The notes: generated by a model from the sequence alone, not told the origin. DNA of 11,899 nt from Caldifarciminota bacterium (GCA_021158725.1 JAGGUB010000111.1:1-11899), one strand, 5' to 3'. Positions 1 to 7,345 are shown, counted from the first letter of the stretch. Translations and numbers: made by a program.

Positions 1-216
1 GATAACGTAAGTGATTGTGGTACACCAACCGCCTACATCTATGGTGTGGGTGGCGAACTTGTGAAGCATATTCTGCCACAGGTAGACGGTACCAGAATCG
101 TAATCGAATGGGATGGCACCAATGAGAGAGGGCAACCATTACCTACAGGCATATACTTTATTAAACTACATACCGATAACGGTTGTTGGACTAAGAAGTG
201 CTTACTTATTAGATAG
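1..216 (+). CDS. C-terminal end of a secreted protein with FlgD-like / type IX sorting-like tail (partial)
   Basis: Only the last 71 codons are present; the gene starts left of the window and ends in TAG at 214-216. The reading frame is open from base 1. The tail contains WDGTNERGQPLPTGIYFIKL, which matches the pattern of FlgD-like Ig domains and type A (Por/T9SS) sorting tails: a W-D-G turn, a P-x-G-I-Y-F beta strand, and a final basic K-K-C-L-L-I-R strand. In this family such tails end large exported or cell-surface proteins, so the missing upstream part probably carries a signal peptide and repeat or catalytic domains. Three cysteines among the last 71 residues are slightly unusual for this tail type. 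The gene converges on mobB with only 14 bases between the stop codons. The function of the main body cannot be told from what is here. Confidence 0.72.
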   Translation, partial: DNVSDCGTPTAYIYGVGGELVKHILPQVDGTRIVIEWDGTNERGQPLPTGIYFIKLHTDNGCWTKKCLLIR

Positions 217-230
217 TGCTGAGTTAGACG

Positions 231-893
231 TCAACCTTTCACGTCATTTACGTCGTATAAGCTGATATTTATTGAAGCTATATCTCTATCTGGTAGCTTC
301 AAACTTTTCACCATACCTTTGACTATGTTACGTATTAGTGTGCTCACAAACGGGTTCAATTCTATGTTTCGATTGTTAACACTTAACCTCACACCTATAC
401 ATGGTTTTGTTGCATGTTCGAGTATGAATCGATATATGCGATCCATATCTTCGAACTTAAACCATGCATACTCTGTATTTATGTCGAAGTCTGTCACAAG
501 GCACAGGAGTTCGTCCCCTTTCACCAAAATTCTCTCGCTGATATCCTTACGCAATAGGTTGATCTTCTTTATCCCATGCAATTGATGATAACCCTCAATG
601 AGCACGAAATCGTACCCAGCAAACCAATTTTGTATCACATAAAGTATATCATCTACAGGCTTACGAATTATTGCAATCTTATCGTCTGCAGTAAGTAATA
701 CACCTGTAGCACCCTTTTGGACGAACCGCCACGAATCTTTACCTTCCACATCGAGGTCAAACCCATGTATACAATGTTTTACTACCGCGACGTTGAACCC
801 ATCATTTACGAACTTAGGCAACAGATTCAGTATAAACGTAGTCTTACCTACACCACTTTCACCAACTACCCCAACCACATATGGTAATTTCAT
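231..893 (-). CDS. mobB: MobB, molybdopterin-guanine dinucleotide biosynthesis GTP-binding protein
   Basis: 220 residues. The N-terminus has a P-loop GESGVGKTT (residues 11-19), followed by the MobB-type VKHCIHGFDLDVEGKDS segment (38-54) and a Walker-B-like DFVLIEGY (95-102). MobB is a cytoplasmic P-loop GTPase-like accessory protein that helps MobA attach GMP to molybdopterin, and may aid cofactor delivery to molybdoenzymes. The protein is longer than the roughly 170-residue E. coli form. The extra C-terminal part includes a NPFVSTLIRNIVKGMVKSLK segment, an extension I recall from MobB of other anaerobes. The start is the ATG at 893, whose A is also the last base of the upstream flavoprotein stop (TGATG, one-base overlap), so translation is probably coupled. 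A TTG three bases upstream is less likely. No molybdoenzyme gene is visible in the window, so its client is unknown. Confidence 0.9.
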   Translation of the reverse strand: MKLPYVVGVVGESGVGKTTFILNLLPKFVNDGFNVAVVKHCIHGFDLDVEGKDSWRFVQKGATGVLLTADDKIAIIRKPVDDILYVIQNWFAGYDFVLIEGYHQLHGIKKINLLRKDISERILVKGDELLCLVTDFDINTEYAWFKFEDMDRIYRFILEHATKPCIGVRLSVNNRNIELNPFVSTLIRNIVKGMVKSLKLPDRDIASINISLYDVNDVKG

Positions 894-2554
894 CAAAAGA
901 TATCTATCATACGTGCCAATACACGTTTACCACGATAATCGGGTAGCAAAATAGGCGATCGTCTATCGGGTTTTATGCCTGCATCCTGTAACATCTTGAT
1001 GTAGCGTTTCACATGGTCGAGTGTTAACCTACCGTCCCCTTTATAAGATTTGACATATTCAGCAGCTGACATACCGGCACGCCTACCGAATACCATGCAA
1101 TCCAATGTGGAGTTACCCATCAACCTATTCTTACCGTGTACACCACCTGATACCTCACCCGCTACCCAGAGACCTTCAACATTTGTCCTACCCCATGGAT
1201 CTGTTTCCACACCCCCATTTTGATAGTGTAATGTGGGGAATACAAGCACTGGATCCTTTGTGATATCGATACCAAACCGTTTGAACATCCTCACCATCGC
1301 AGGGAATGACTTCTCGATGTAACCTTTACCCTGTACTATCTCAATAAGTGGTGTATCGAGCCACACACCACGTAATCCAGTAGGTGTAACTATACCATTA
1401 TCTCTAATATAACACTCGCGGATAATGGCAGCTGCCTCTACATCCCTGGGCTCGAGTGGGAACACAAACGCTTCACCATACTTGTTTACTGGTTGTGCAC
1501 CTGCTGTTCTGAGCTTTTCGGTCAACAACAACCCAACTATCTGTTGTGGGTATACAGCACCTGTTGGATGGTACTGCACAGTATCTGTATCCCTAAGTTT
1601 AGCACCTGCACGATATGCTAACACCAAGCCATCCGCTGTCGCACCATAGTGGTTAGTGGTAGGGAACCCCCTAATATGTAAGCGGCCGAACCCACCCGTC
1701 GCCAGTATAACAGCCTTAGCACGTACGATTTTGTACTCGTCTGTTTCCAGATTCACCAGTATCGCACCTGTCACCCTATTATCGCCATCAGTGAGTAACT
1801 CGATCGCTGGATAGTACTCAAGCACTGGTATACCCCTATTTCTAAACTCGTCACGTAACACACGTAGTTCCTCCATCCCTGTATAATCTCTACATGCGTG
1901 CATACGCTTACGTGAAGCACCACCACCTGAGAGCTCAACAAAATTGCCATTCTTGTCTCTATCGAACATCGCCCCTAAATCACACAGCCACTTTATAACT
2001 TTAGGTGCATCCTCAACCAGCGCTTTCACCACATCCGGTTTGTTCGCAAAATGGCCACCCCCCATAGTATCGATGTAATGGATTACGGGGCTATCTTCTG
2101 GCCTATCGGCTGCTTGTGTACCACCCTGTGCCATTATGGAGTTGGAATCACCATGCCTCAACTTAGTAGCTAATAGTATTCTATTCACAGGTATACCTGA
2201 ATCGTTTGCTAACAAAGCAGCACTCGTACCTGCAAGGCCACCCCCTATGATCAGGATATCGACATCGTAATCTACGTGGTTGAGATCGATCTCATCAGGT
2301 TCTATCAATGGATATGCTTCGAGTAGATCCACCACCTCATTGGGTGCGATATCACCTTTATTTGGGCCTATTGAAATTGGACGTTTGCCACCAGGTGCAT
2401 AATCTGGATGACATAGGTTTAGAATTTCTTCACGTTCCTCCATCGTCATCTGGGGTGGTAGCTTACCTACCCTCTTCGGGCGTGTCTTCTCCACCAATTT
2501 AATAGATTCACGCATATATTCGGGATATCCACCTATGAGTTTAAGTTCAGCCAT
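893..2554 (-). CDS. sdhA: Succinate dehydrogenase / fumarate reductase-type flavoprotein (SdhA/FrdA/TfrA-like)
   Basis: 553 residues. A polar N-terminal extension of about 95 residues precedes the FAD-binding GGGLAG motif (104-109). Further family hallmarks are AQGG (142-145), QYHPTG (317-322), TEKLR (345-349), HYQNGGVETD (433-442) and NRLMGNS (466-472), which line FAD and the dicarboxylate site in SdhA, FrdA and aspartate oxidase. The residue aligning with the His that binds FAD covalently in membrane SDH/FRD is Asn138 (S-N-S before I-M-A-Q-G-G), so FAD is probably bound non-covalently. After the last FAD motif only about 70 residues remain, so the C-terminal domain is shortened. The ATG at 2554 is chosen because AGGAGG lies 4 bases upstream; the GTG at 2557 would be too close. 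It follows the Fe-S subunit by 9 bases and overlaps mobB by one. Direction (fumarate reduction or succinate oxidation) and the electron partner cannot be told; a related dicarboxylate or thiol:fumarate reaction is possible. Confidence 0.85.
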   Translation of the reverse strand: MAELKLIGGYPEYMRESIKLVEKTRPKRVGKLPPQMTMEEREEILNLCHPDYAPGGKRPISIGPNKGDIAPNEVVDLLEAYPLIEPDEIDLNHVDYDVDILIIGGGLAGTSAALLANDSGIPVNRILLATKLRHGDSNSIMAQGGTQAADRPEDSPVIHYIDTMGGGHFANKPDVVKALVEDAPKVIKWLCDLGAMFDRDKNGNFVELSGGGASRKRMHACRDYTGMEELRVLRDEFRNRGIPVLEYYPAIELLTDGDNRVTGAILVNLETDEYKIVRAKAVILATGGFGRLHIRGFPTTNHYGATADGLVLAYRAGAKLRDTDTVQYHPTGAVYPQQIVGLLLTEKLRTAGAQPVNKYGEAFVFPLEPRDVEAAAIIRECYIRDNGIVTPTGLRGVWLDTPLIEIVQGKGYIEKSFPAMVRMFKRFGIDITKDPVLVFPTLHYQNGGVETDPWGRTNVEGLWVAGEVSGGVHGKNRLMGNSTLDCMVFGRRAGMSAAEYVKSYKGDGRLTLDHVKRYIKMLQDAGIKPDRRSPILLPDYRGKRVLARMIDIF

Positions 2555-2558
2555 CACA

Positions 2559-2564
2559 CCTCCT
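2559..2564 (-). promoter_or_regulatory. Ribosome binding site of the flavoprotein gene
   Basis: AGGAGG on the minus strand, 4 bases before the ATG at 2554. Its first base lies in the TAA stop of the Fe-S subunit gene, so the two cistrons are translationally adjacent. It rules out the GTG at 2557, which would leave one base of spacing. Confidence 0.75.
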
Positions 2565-3325
2565 TAATAAACTTCACGCGTTTTTTGTTGTTCCACATAG
2601 AGTTTTTCAAGCTCTTCCCTGCTGAGGCTCATCACCTTTTTGAATTCCTCTTCATACTTACCGCTCTCTATCTCCTCAATACGTTTTTTGAGGTTCTGCT
2701 CCTCTGGTAGCTGATACTTACCGTACAACCTACGTATGAGTTGCGATACATGATAGTGTACGATCTCGGCTGGACAGCGTATCGCACATAACCCACACTG
2801 TACGCAATCGAACGATTCATTAGCTGCTGTGGCAAGGTCACCCCTAAGTGCCGCCTGTATGTAGTCCATTACTTGCAGATCCTGTGGGCACGCCTTTGTA
2901 CATGTGTTACATGAGACACATCTTGCGAGCTCTGGATAATACTTAAGTACCGTGCTGATATCGCATCGCTCGCTGTTGATATCATAGGTTGCCTTCTCAG
3001 CAGGTGCAAACGGTATCTGTACAAGGTACATACCATCTTCAACCCTTGTCTGACATGCCAGTACCGCATGTAATTTATAATCACCCTCCTTACGGTAGAC
3101 GGTTGCACATGCACCACAGAAGCCTGCCCTACAACCACAAGATCGGATGAACCTATATCCCGCATATTCCATAGCTTGCATGATTGTGAGTGCCGCCGGC
3201 ACTTTATACGCCTTGCCCATTATGTATATTGTTACCCAGTGTTCTATATCTTTCTCGTCCACGCCCGTGGTTGCTACCTTGCTGGTCTCTGCGATTCTAT
3301 CCATGATGCTCTTCCTATCTTCCAT
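2564..3325 (-). CDS. sdhB: Succinate dehydrogenase / fumarate reductase-type iron-sulfur subunit (SdhB/TfrB-like)
   Basis: 253 residues, no membrane segment. An N-terminal plant-type [2Fe-2S] domain has Cys65, Cys70, Cys73 and Cys91 (in the stretch RSCGCRAGFCGAC onward). A C-terminal alpha-helical ferredoxin domain has two full CxxCxxCxxxCP motifs at 136-146 and 174-184. Classical SdhB carries one [4Fe-4S] and one [3Fe-4S] cluster, the latter with a CxxxxxC spacing. Here both motifs look like [4Fe-4S] ligands, as in TfrB/HdrC-type proteins. The C-terminal 50 residues are charged and helical, and no HdrB-like CCG domain is present. It should pass electrons between the flavoprotein encoded just downstream and an unidentified carrier. 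The ATG at 3325 is preferred because AGGAGG is 4 bases upstream; an in-frame ATG at 3355 lies upstream of that site. Confidence 0.86.
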   Translation of the reverse strand: MEDRKSIMDRIAETSKVATTGVDEKDIEHWVTIYIMGKAYKVPAALTIMQAMEYAGYRFIRSCGCRAGFCGACATVYRKEGDYKLHAVLACQTRVEDGMYLVQIPFAPAEKATYDINSERCDISTVLKYYPELARCVSCNTCTKACPQDLQVMDYIQAALRGDLATAANESFDCVQCGLCAIRCPAEIVHYHVSQLIRRLYGKYQLPEEQNLKKRIEEIESGKYEEEFKKVMSLSREELEKLYVEQQKTREVY

Positions 3326-3329
3326 GGTG

Positions 3330-3335
3330 CCTCCT
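3330..3335 (-). promoter_or_regulatory. Ribosome binding site of the Fe-S subunit gene
   Basis: AGGAGG on the minus strand, 4 bases before the ATG at 3325. It decides the start in favour of 3325 over the in-frame ATG at 3355. The same 4-base spacing is seen for the flavoprotein gene and the GlcD-like gene. Confidence 0.75.
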
Positions 3336-3355
3336 ATTATCGTACTTGATAGCAC

Positions 3356-3388
3356 ATATTAGTCTTAGCTGATGTTAAATTTTGTCAA
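3356..3388 (-). promoter_or_regulatory. Possible promoter for the sdhB-sdhA-mobB block
   Basis: In the 89-base gap between the DUF167 gene and the Fe-S subunit gene, a perfect TTGACA (-35 type) sits at 3388-3383 on the minus strand. The best -10-like hexamers are poor: TAAGAC after 15 bases, or TAATAT after 21 bases, and neither spacing is ideal for sigma-70. The gap itself argues for an internal promoter. The -10 element and transcription start are uncertain. Confidence 0.3.
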
Positions 3389-3414
3389 TAGTTTCAAACA
3401 TCTATGGATGTCAC

Positions 3415-3690
3415 TCATTTACTTAATCGATTAACCACATATACCTGTGATACACCCTCTACCACTATGAGCTTCCTTCTACTGGTGACCCCCTTTTCTA
3501 TTCGGATGCTGGATTTGGCCACACGTAATTCTCTACTGAGCAAATTGATAAGTTCTGTATTCGCTTTCCCTCTAACAGGAGGGGCAGCTACTTTTACATA
3601 TAATACACCATCCGCGAATCGCACCACTTCATTTTGGGTTGCATTTGGTTGCACCTTCACCACTATGCGAGCTGCGGTTGTGGTACCCAA
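3415..3690 (-). CDS. yggU: DUF167 / YggU family protein
   Basis: 91 residues, close to the usual length of this small conserved family. It shows the DUF167 signature: VKVQPNATQNEV near the start, then LYVKVAAPPVRGKANTELI, and a basic GVTSRRKLIVV strand. The family is widespread in bacteria and archaea and has a small alpha/beta fold; its biochemical role is not established. The start is TTG at 3690. It lies in the same frame as the PEP carboxykinase gene, directly after that gene's TAA and one CAG codon, so no upstream start is possible. AGGAGG at 3707-3702, inside the end of the carboxykinase gene, is 11 bases upstream of the TTG. Internal GTG codons at residues 10 and 11 are alternative starts. 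Co-transcription with the carboxykinase gene is very likely. Confidence 0.85.
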   Translation of the reverse strand: MGTTTAARIVVKVQPNATQNEVVRFADGVLYVKVAAPPVRGKANTELINLLSRELRVAKSSIRIEKGVTSRRKLIVVEGVSQVYVVNRLSK

Positions 3691-3693
3691 CTG

Positions 3694-5586
3694 TTAATCA
3701 ACCTCCTCAAACTTATCTGGTGTTATATAATCCCCATATTTATTGCGTGCCTCTTCTAACCGCTTACGTTCTGCTTCTAATACCTCGAACACAATCTGTG
3801 GTGCATCAGGTACCTTCGTTTCGTAAATCTTCTTGATCCTATCGATTTTCGCCAGATTCTCCGGCACCCTAATCATGAACTGTTTCATATAGTCTTCTTT
3901 TGAGTAATCCTTACCCAGCACCTCCTTGAATAAGCGTTTGAGATCTTCGTACTTGGGTATATAACCGGTTGGTGTTTTGATCGCACCCACCTCACCATGT
4001 ACACGTAGCTCCATCCACTTGTACCATACACGTTTATCAACTTTATCGTTCAGGAACTCACCTGTCTCTTTATCTCTCAAGAAATAGTTAACCCCAAATA
4101 TCTTTGGCTTCTTACTCAGCTTCTTGCCAAACTCGATATTAGCCTGTATGTATTTACCCACAGGGATTGAGAGGAAATCGAGGTTCGACATTGGGTTGAA
4201 CTCACGTACCCCTTCTTTACCCAATACGGCTGCTGTGCGTTCGGATTCGAGTGCCGCACCTTTAGCCACTATACCATGCACCCAATCAAACGCCTCCTGA
4301 ACCGGTACCCATGTATCTGAGTCTCGTCCTCCATAGACGATAGCACCTACTGGTACACCTTCGGGGTCATGTAGTTTCGGATCTACATTTTCGAAATGCT
4401 TCAACTCAACCGTGAACCTAGCATTCGGATGTGAACACGGTATCTCCTTACCTTCGGCATCCTTTTTACCGATCCACCATTCACCTGAGTGGTTATAGCC
4501 ACGAGGTGGTACCTCACCATCCTTGCCAATCCAATGTACACGTTTATCCTCTGTCACTAATACGTTGGAGAAGATGATCTCCACTGGACTATGGAGAACT
4601 TTCCACTGTATTGGATCATCTTTCGAGTTTATCCCTTGTATTATACCGAATACACCTTTTTCCACGTTTACTGCACGTGCTTCACCATTTATGTTCCTGA
4701 TATACGCTATATCGTCACCTACGATGGATTCGCCCTCCAGCATCGCGGTTGAGGTTTTACCACATAGTGACGGAAACGCACCTGTAAAGTAGGTTACCCT
4801 ACCCTTGGGACCATGTACCCCCATGATCAACATGTGTTCGGTTAGCCATCCCTCTTTTGAGGCATGGTTGATAGCGAGTCGCATCGCCAGCTTCTTCAAC
4901 CCTATCGTATTACCACCGTACTGGGTATTCGTGGAATAAACCGTATCTTCTTCCAGATCAATATATATGCGACGTTTATCTATGTTTTTGGATGTCTTAC
5001 GTTCATCGAGCTCGCCCTCCGAATGTACGAATTTGAAGAACTCCTTTGTGGGACCACGTTTTATGAACTCCTCATACCCCTGCCTGTAGAGTATGTTCTC
5101 ACTATGTGCAACATAGCTCGAATCCGTCAACTGTACACAGGGTATGGAGAATACCGAGTTCGTAGGCCCTAAGCAGTAGAAACATACGTAAAGTTCGTGC
5201 CCCTTCATTATGTCTTTTAGTATTTCGTGTATCTCACGTAACCCTTCGTCCCTATCCATCGCTTTGATTGTGGGCCCAAGATCTACCCCCTTAGGTAAGA
5301 GGAATTTGGTATGCTCGCGGTCACGTGCCTGATCGTAGTAGCCATCGAAATGCACGGTATGGCCAGGAATTGCAAGTGGCATCTCTTCACCGGTTTTGAT
5401 TGCTGCCTCCCTTATGTACTGGAGTGCCTCATCTGAACCATCCGATACGAAGATACTATCTGGGTTACAAAGCTCTATGTACTTGGCCACAAACTCATGC
5501 AAGTATGGATTGTTGATCGCCATAAGCTTCTTATAGTTGGGTTCGTCCAGCCTTTCCTTAAGGATATCAAGATAATTTTTACCCAT
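3694..5586 (-). CDS. pckG: Phosphoenolpyruvate carboxykinase (GTP), archaeal-type
   Basis: 630 residues, normal for GTP-PEPCK. It catalyses oxaloacetate + GTP to phosphoenolpyruvate + CO2 + GDP, reversibly, in the cytoplasm. Visible motifs are the substrate-site YGGNTIGLKK (223-232), the kinase-1a P-loop AFPSLCGKTST with the family's reactive Cys275 (270-280), and kinase-2 VGDDIAYI (289-296). The loop that in animal and many bacterial GTP enzymes reads GGRRPxGVPLV is here GGRDSDTWVPV, a form I associate with Thermococcales-type enzymes. NPMSNLDFLSIP also fits that group. AGGAGG lies 8 bases before the ATG at 5586. In an anaerobe it may run toward oxaloacetate, feeding the malate-fumarate branch used by the flavoprotein/Fe-S pair downstream, or toward PEP for gluconeogenesis; the sequence does not decide. 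Confidence 0.93.
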   Translation of the reverse strand: MGKNYLDILKERLDEPNYKKLMAINNPYLHEFVAKYIELCNPDSIFVSDGSDEALQYIREAAIKTGEEMPLAIPGHTVHFDGYYDQARDREHTKFLLPKGVDLGPTIKAMDRDEGLREIHEILKDIMKGHELYVCFYCLGPTNSVFSIPCVQLTDSSYVAHSENILYRQGYEEFIKRGPTKEFFKFVHSEGELDERKTSKNIDKRRIYIDLEEDTVYSTNTQYGGNTIGLKKLAMRLAINHASKEGWLTEHMLIMGVHGPKGRVTYFTGAFPSLCGKTSTAMLEGESIVGDDIAYIRNINGEARAVNVEKGVFGIIQGINSKDDPIQWKVLHSPVEIIFSNVLVTEDKRVHWIGKDGEVPPRGYNHSGEWWIGKKDAEGKEIPCSHPNARFTVELKHFENVDPKLHDPEGVPVGAIVYGGRDSDTWVPVQEAFDWVHGIVAKGAALESERTAAVLGKEGVREFNPMSNLDFLSIPVGKYIQANIEFGKKLSKKPKIFGVNYFLRDKETGEFLNDKVDKRVWYKWMELRVHGEVGAIKTPTGYIPKYEDLKRLFKEVLGKDYSKEDYMKQFMIRVPENLAKIDRIKKIYETKVPDAPQIVFEVLEAERKRLEEARNKYGDYITPDKFEEVD

Positions 5587-5697
5587 CTTAACAACCTCCT
5601 TTTATTTTGATGCTTCCCAGTATTGGGGTTAGCTTCCCAGCACTTAAGTAGCGGATATCTATTCTACCTCCTCTAATATAAGGTATTCTGAAAGTTT
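5587..5697 (-). promoter_or_regulatory. Leader region before PEP carboxykinase
   Basis: A 111-base gap between the GlcD-like gene and the carboxykinase gene. It holds the carboxykinase ribosome binding site (AGGAGG at 5600-5595), a 9-base direct repeat (described separately) and a second AGAGGAGGT at about 5673-5665 with no ATG, GTG or TTG at a usable distance. I see no convincing promoter hexamer pair and no terminator hairpin. The two flanking genes could therefore be one transcript with a regulated internal leader, or separate units. Confidence 0.4.
5612..5640. repeat. 9-base direct repeat, 20-base period, upstream of PEP carboxykinase
   Basis: GCTTCCCAG occurs at 5612-5620 and again at 5632-5640. 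The 20-base period is close to two helical turns. Between the copies, CCCAGTATTGGGG is partly palindromic. The position just upstream of the carboxykinase ribosome binding site would suit an operator, but the arrangement could be chance. Confidence 0.4.
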
Positions 5698-7134
5698 TCA
5701 TGCTTTTACCCAATATCTAAGTGGAGTAGCTGTCAACCAATCCTCTGGCGCATCCATCAACTTATGTGGATTCAGTATATTATTGGGATCGAGTGCACGC
5801 TTAATGGCACGCATCACGGGTAGGAGATCTTTGCGTGCTTTCTTCCATGAAGGTGCCTTCGATATCGCTATACCGTGTTCACCAGATGTTATACCGCCCA
5901 CACTATGTACGTAATCGTAAATCTCTTCAACTGCATGTTTGGCTGCCTCCCATTGCTCTTTCTTGGTGGGATCCATCAATATTTTTGTGTGCATGACGCC
6001 TGAACCACAGTGCCCATATGCAGTCATTATCACACCGTACTTTTCGGCTACCTCGTGTATCTTCTTCGCACATTCAGCCATCTTCGAGTATGGTACCGCC
6101 ATATCGTCTGCCAACGCAGTACAGGCGAGCCCCTCCTTATATCTCGATAGTGCTGCGAATAGCTTCTTACGACCTGCGTAGAGCCTTGTACGTTCCTGTG
6201 CGTCATAGCTCATCGCTTTCACTTCACCATGATGTTTTTCGCAAATCGATTTCATTGTCTGCATTTCGTAATCCACAGCCTCTTTGACCTTACCATCGGC
6301 TTCAAACAGCACTATGGCTTCAACATCTGGTAAACCCATATTCAACGTGGTGTTAACCGCTTTTATAGCAATATGATCCATGAGCTCCAACATGGATGGC
6401 TCTGCACCGCTTGTAATTATGTCAGCGATTGCATCACCAGCATATTCGATTTTGTCGAAGGTCGCCATACCTAAGCAACGTAATTTGGGTAATGGTATGA
6501 ATTTCATGGTAGCTTCAACGATAACACCAAGCGTACCTTCTGAACCAACGATCAACCTATGTATCTGATAACCAGCTGCCTCAACACGTGTGGTAGCACC
6601 AAGGTTAACGAGCTCACCGTTTGCAAGCACTAACTTCATGCCGAGCACATAGTCCCTTGTGGCACCATACTTTACCGACCTTATGCCGCTGGCATTATTA
6701 CCAATTTCACCCCCTATTGTGGCAATCCTACTCGATGCAGGTGAGGGTGGATAAAACATACCATAGGGTTTGAGTGCACGGTTAAGGTCATCGTCCACCA
6801 CACCTGGTTCTACCCTACAGTACATGTCTTCTGGCCTTATCTCTAAGATGCGGTTCATGCGTTTCATGTCGAGAATTATACCGCCATCAATAGGCACCGT
6901 ATGGCCTGACATACCTGAACCTGCACCTCGTGGTATCACCGGTATGAGTTCGGCGTTCGCATAACGCATAATTTCTTGTACATGCTCGATAGTTCTTGGT
7001 TGCACCACTACGTCTGGCATACTCTGGTGTACGGAGGCATCTGCACCATACACGTAACGTATGGCGGGATGGTTGGATACGTTCTCCTTACCAACTATGG
7101 ATTCTAACAGCTTGATATCCACATTTTTGCCCAT
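5698..7134 (-). CDS. glcD: FAD-binding oxidase, GlcD / D-lactate dehydrogenase family
   Basis: 478 residues, the normal length for GlcD/D-lactate dehydrogenase. An N-terminal PCMH-type FAD domain shows PRGAGSGMSGH (68-78), GGEIGNNASG (141-150) and VGSEGTLG (196-203). The C-terminal cap domain shows SGEHGI (417-422) and ends in the usual ILNPHKL segment. The family oxidises 2-hydroxyacids such as D-lactate, glycolate or D-2-hydroxyglutarate to the 2-oxoacid. The C-terminal metal/substrate motif, normally GHxGDGNxH, is GHCGSGVMH here (374-382): both His remain but the Asp and Asn are replaced, so the substrate may be atypical. No Fe-S partner (GlcF type) or electron transfer flavoprotein genes are seen beside it. 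The ATG at 7134 has AGGAGG 4 bases upstream. Exact substrate and acceptor unknown. Confidence 0.85.
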   Translation of the reverse strand: MGKNVDIKLLESIVGKENVSNHPAIRYVYGADASVHQSMPDVVVQPRTIEHVQEIMRYANAELIPVIPRGAGSGMSGHTVPIDGGIILDMKRMNRILEIRPEDMYCRVEPGVVDDDLNRALKPYGMFYPPSPASSRIATIGGEIGNNASGIRSVKYGATRDYVLGMKLVLANGELVNLGATTRVEAAGYQIHRLIVGSEGTLGVIVEATMKFIPLPKLRCLGMATFDKIEYAGDAIADIITSGAEPSMLELMDHIAIKAVNTTLNMGLPDVEAIVLFEADGKVKEAVDYEMQTMKSICEKHHGEVKAMSYDAQERTRLYAGRKKLFAALSRYKEGLACTALADDMAVPYSKMAECAKKIHEVAEKYGVIMTAYGHCGSGVMHTKILMDPTKKEQWEAAKHAVEEIYDYVHSVGGITSGEHGIAISKAPSWKKARKDLLPVMRAIKRALDPNNILNPHKLMDAPEDWLTATPLRYWVKA

Positions 7135-7208
7135 ATTGCCTCCTTATCCGAAATGGTACCTCATAACGAAAAACATTCTGATAGTGCATGGTTGAATAAG
7201 TTCCATCC

Positions 7209-7236
7209 AAAATAATATCGGTATCCTTGTTGTCAA
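7209..7236 (-). promoter_or_regulatory. Possible promoter of the leftward block (glcD-like gene)
   Basis: On the minus strand, TTGACA at 7236-7231 and TATTTT at 7214-7209 are 16 bases apart, a fair sigma-70-like pair. An alternative TATTAT at 7217-7212 has only 13 bases of spacing. It would give a leader of roughly 65 bases before the ATG at 7134. Seen by eye only. Confidence 0.4.
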
Positions 7237-7345
7237 CCTTAATGATAGCGATGAGTAGATCCATCACATGGTTGTGCTCGCAATCGAGATATGGTGCGAT
7301 TTTCTTATAGATACTGGAATTCGAGGGTGCTCACAATTAAAAGGC

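Noticed and set aside
227..270. GACGTC palindrome and repeated ACGTC/ACGTCA near the convergent gene ends, as a possible binding site or terminator
   Set aside because: ACGT-containing words are common throughout this window because of codon choice, and the site lies largely inside the end of mobB with no stem-loop.
3398..3411. Small inverted repeat ACATC-4-GATGT just after the DUF167 gene, possible terminator
   Set aside because: The stem is only five base pairs, AT-rich, and no run of U follows on the transcribed strand. A chance match is likely.
7242..7310. 22-codon open frame on the plus strand in the divergent intergenic region, possible leader peptide
   Set aside because: No ribosome binding site before the ATG, no attenuator-like hairpin after it, and it lies upstream of the likely promoter of the hydrogenase block.
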